From NCBI GenBank assembly GCA_002320665.1, contig DCKO01000068.1:1001-6847 (forward strand): a stretch of 5,847 nucleotides of DNA. Direction: 5' to 3'. Below the pieces are notes generated by a model, which saw only the letters and a program-made list of their open reading frames with translations, did no database searches and was not told the DNA's origin. Both the position numbers and the translations under genes were made by a program. This DNA is from Micavibrio sp. UBA1672. GTDB lineage: Bacteria; Pseudomonadota; Alphaproteobacteria; Micavibrionales; Micavibrionaceae. Positions 5,605 through 5,847 of the stretch are shown here, in pieces; within the stretch, counting starts at the first letter, position 1, and the number at the start of each line of letters is the position of its first letter.

Positions 5605-5847
5605 ATGAGAAATGCGTATAAGGTACTAACACTAACTGCACTTGGTGCGGGTTTATTAACAGCTCCATTAATGGAGGCAAAAGCGGCAGATGCAACAGGT
5701 AACGCGTCTGCAACTATTCAGTCACCAATATCTGTATCAGAAACCACAGCTATGGATTTTGCGACAATTGTTGCAGATGCGACTGGTGATACAATTACTT
5801 TAACACCTGTTGGTGGTATATCGGCAGCCAACACATCCACATTTTCC
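5605..5847 (+). CDS. Exported DUF4402-family protein, copy 2 (cut by the window edge)
   Basis: The frame runs from ATG 5605 to the last base, 81 codons without a stop, so only the N-terminal half is visible. It begins with a signal peptide (MRNAYK, a hydrophobic core LTLTALGAGLLTA, and an AKA-AD cleavage site after residue 27). The mature part matches the first paralogue at 48 of 54 residues, with the same DUF4402 landmarks ATIQSPISVS, MDFATI and DTITLTPVGG. The differences are T40S, A41P, I44V, D47T, L56V and A60T. The signal peptide keeps the same length but differs at most positions. It should be exported across the inner membrane like its neighbour; the function is unknown. The gene has its own leader and Shine-Dalgarno and lies behind a terminator, which points to independent expression. 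Confidence 0.88.
   Translation, partial: MRNAYKVLTLTALGAGLLTAPLMEAKAADATGNASATIQSPISVSETTAMDFATIVADATGDTITLTPVGGISAANTSTFS

Noticed and set aside
5589..5621. Ten-codon frame overlapping the start of the second DUF4402 gene
   Set aside because: It overlaps the well-supported ATG 5605 in another frame, and its only possible ribosome site is too far upstream; nothing supports translation.

Overview
The window looks like a chromosomal segment from a Gram-negative bacterium, most likely an AT-rich alphaproteobacterium. The basis is inference: a Uup-type ABC-F ATPase, a bacterial acyl-lipid desaturase of the HDCGH/HNMHH/HHIHH type, an HI0933/YhiN-family flavoprotein, and secreted DUF4402 proteins, a mix I associate with alphaproteobacteria. 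No RNA gene, CRISPR array, transposase or prophage structure was seen.

Layout. (1) Positions 1-260, minus strand: the N-terminal part of a small AT-rich gene, probably a DNA-binding protein of ribbon-helix-helix type, running off the left edge. It is preceded by two near-identical palindromic operator-like sites. (2) Positions 349-2250, minus: uup, a complete duplicated-ATPase ABC-F protein. Its low-complexity linker is encoded by what look like two palindromic dispersed elements in opposite orientation, with a strong hairpin between them. (3) Positions 2423-3481, plus: a membrane fatty-acid desaturase with a short leader that contains a 7-codon mini-ORF with a better Shine-Dalgarno than the desaturase itself. 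(4) Positions 3478-4659, minus: an FAD-binding flavoprotein, convergent with the desaturase, the stop codons overlapping by 4 nt. Its start has no Shine-Dalgarno and a -10-like box immediately upstream, so it may be leaderless. (5) Positions 4828-5328 and 5605-5847 (cut by the right edge), plus: two tandem paralogous exported DUF4402 proteins. Each has a 27-residue signal peptide, its own leader and a related inverted repeat upstream; a good intrinsic terminator separates them.

How the parts relate. The genes do not form one operon: uup and the desaturase diverge, the desaturase and flavoprotein converge, and the flavoprotein and first DUF4402 gene diverge. The clearest local unit is the DUF4402 pair, where the exported domain is about 89% identical over the visible part while the signal peptides and leaders differ strongly. 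The most unusual signals are the element-built linker of uup, the covarying inverted repeats in front of the DUF4402 paralogues, and the twin operators beside the partial regulator gene.
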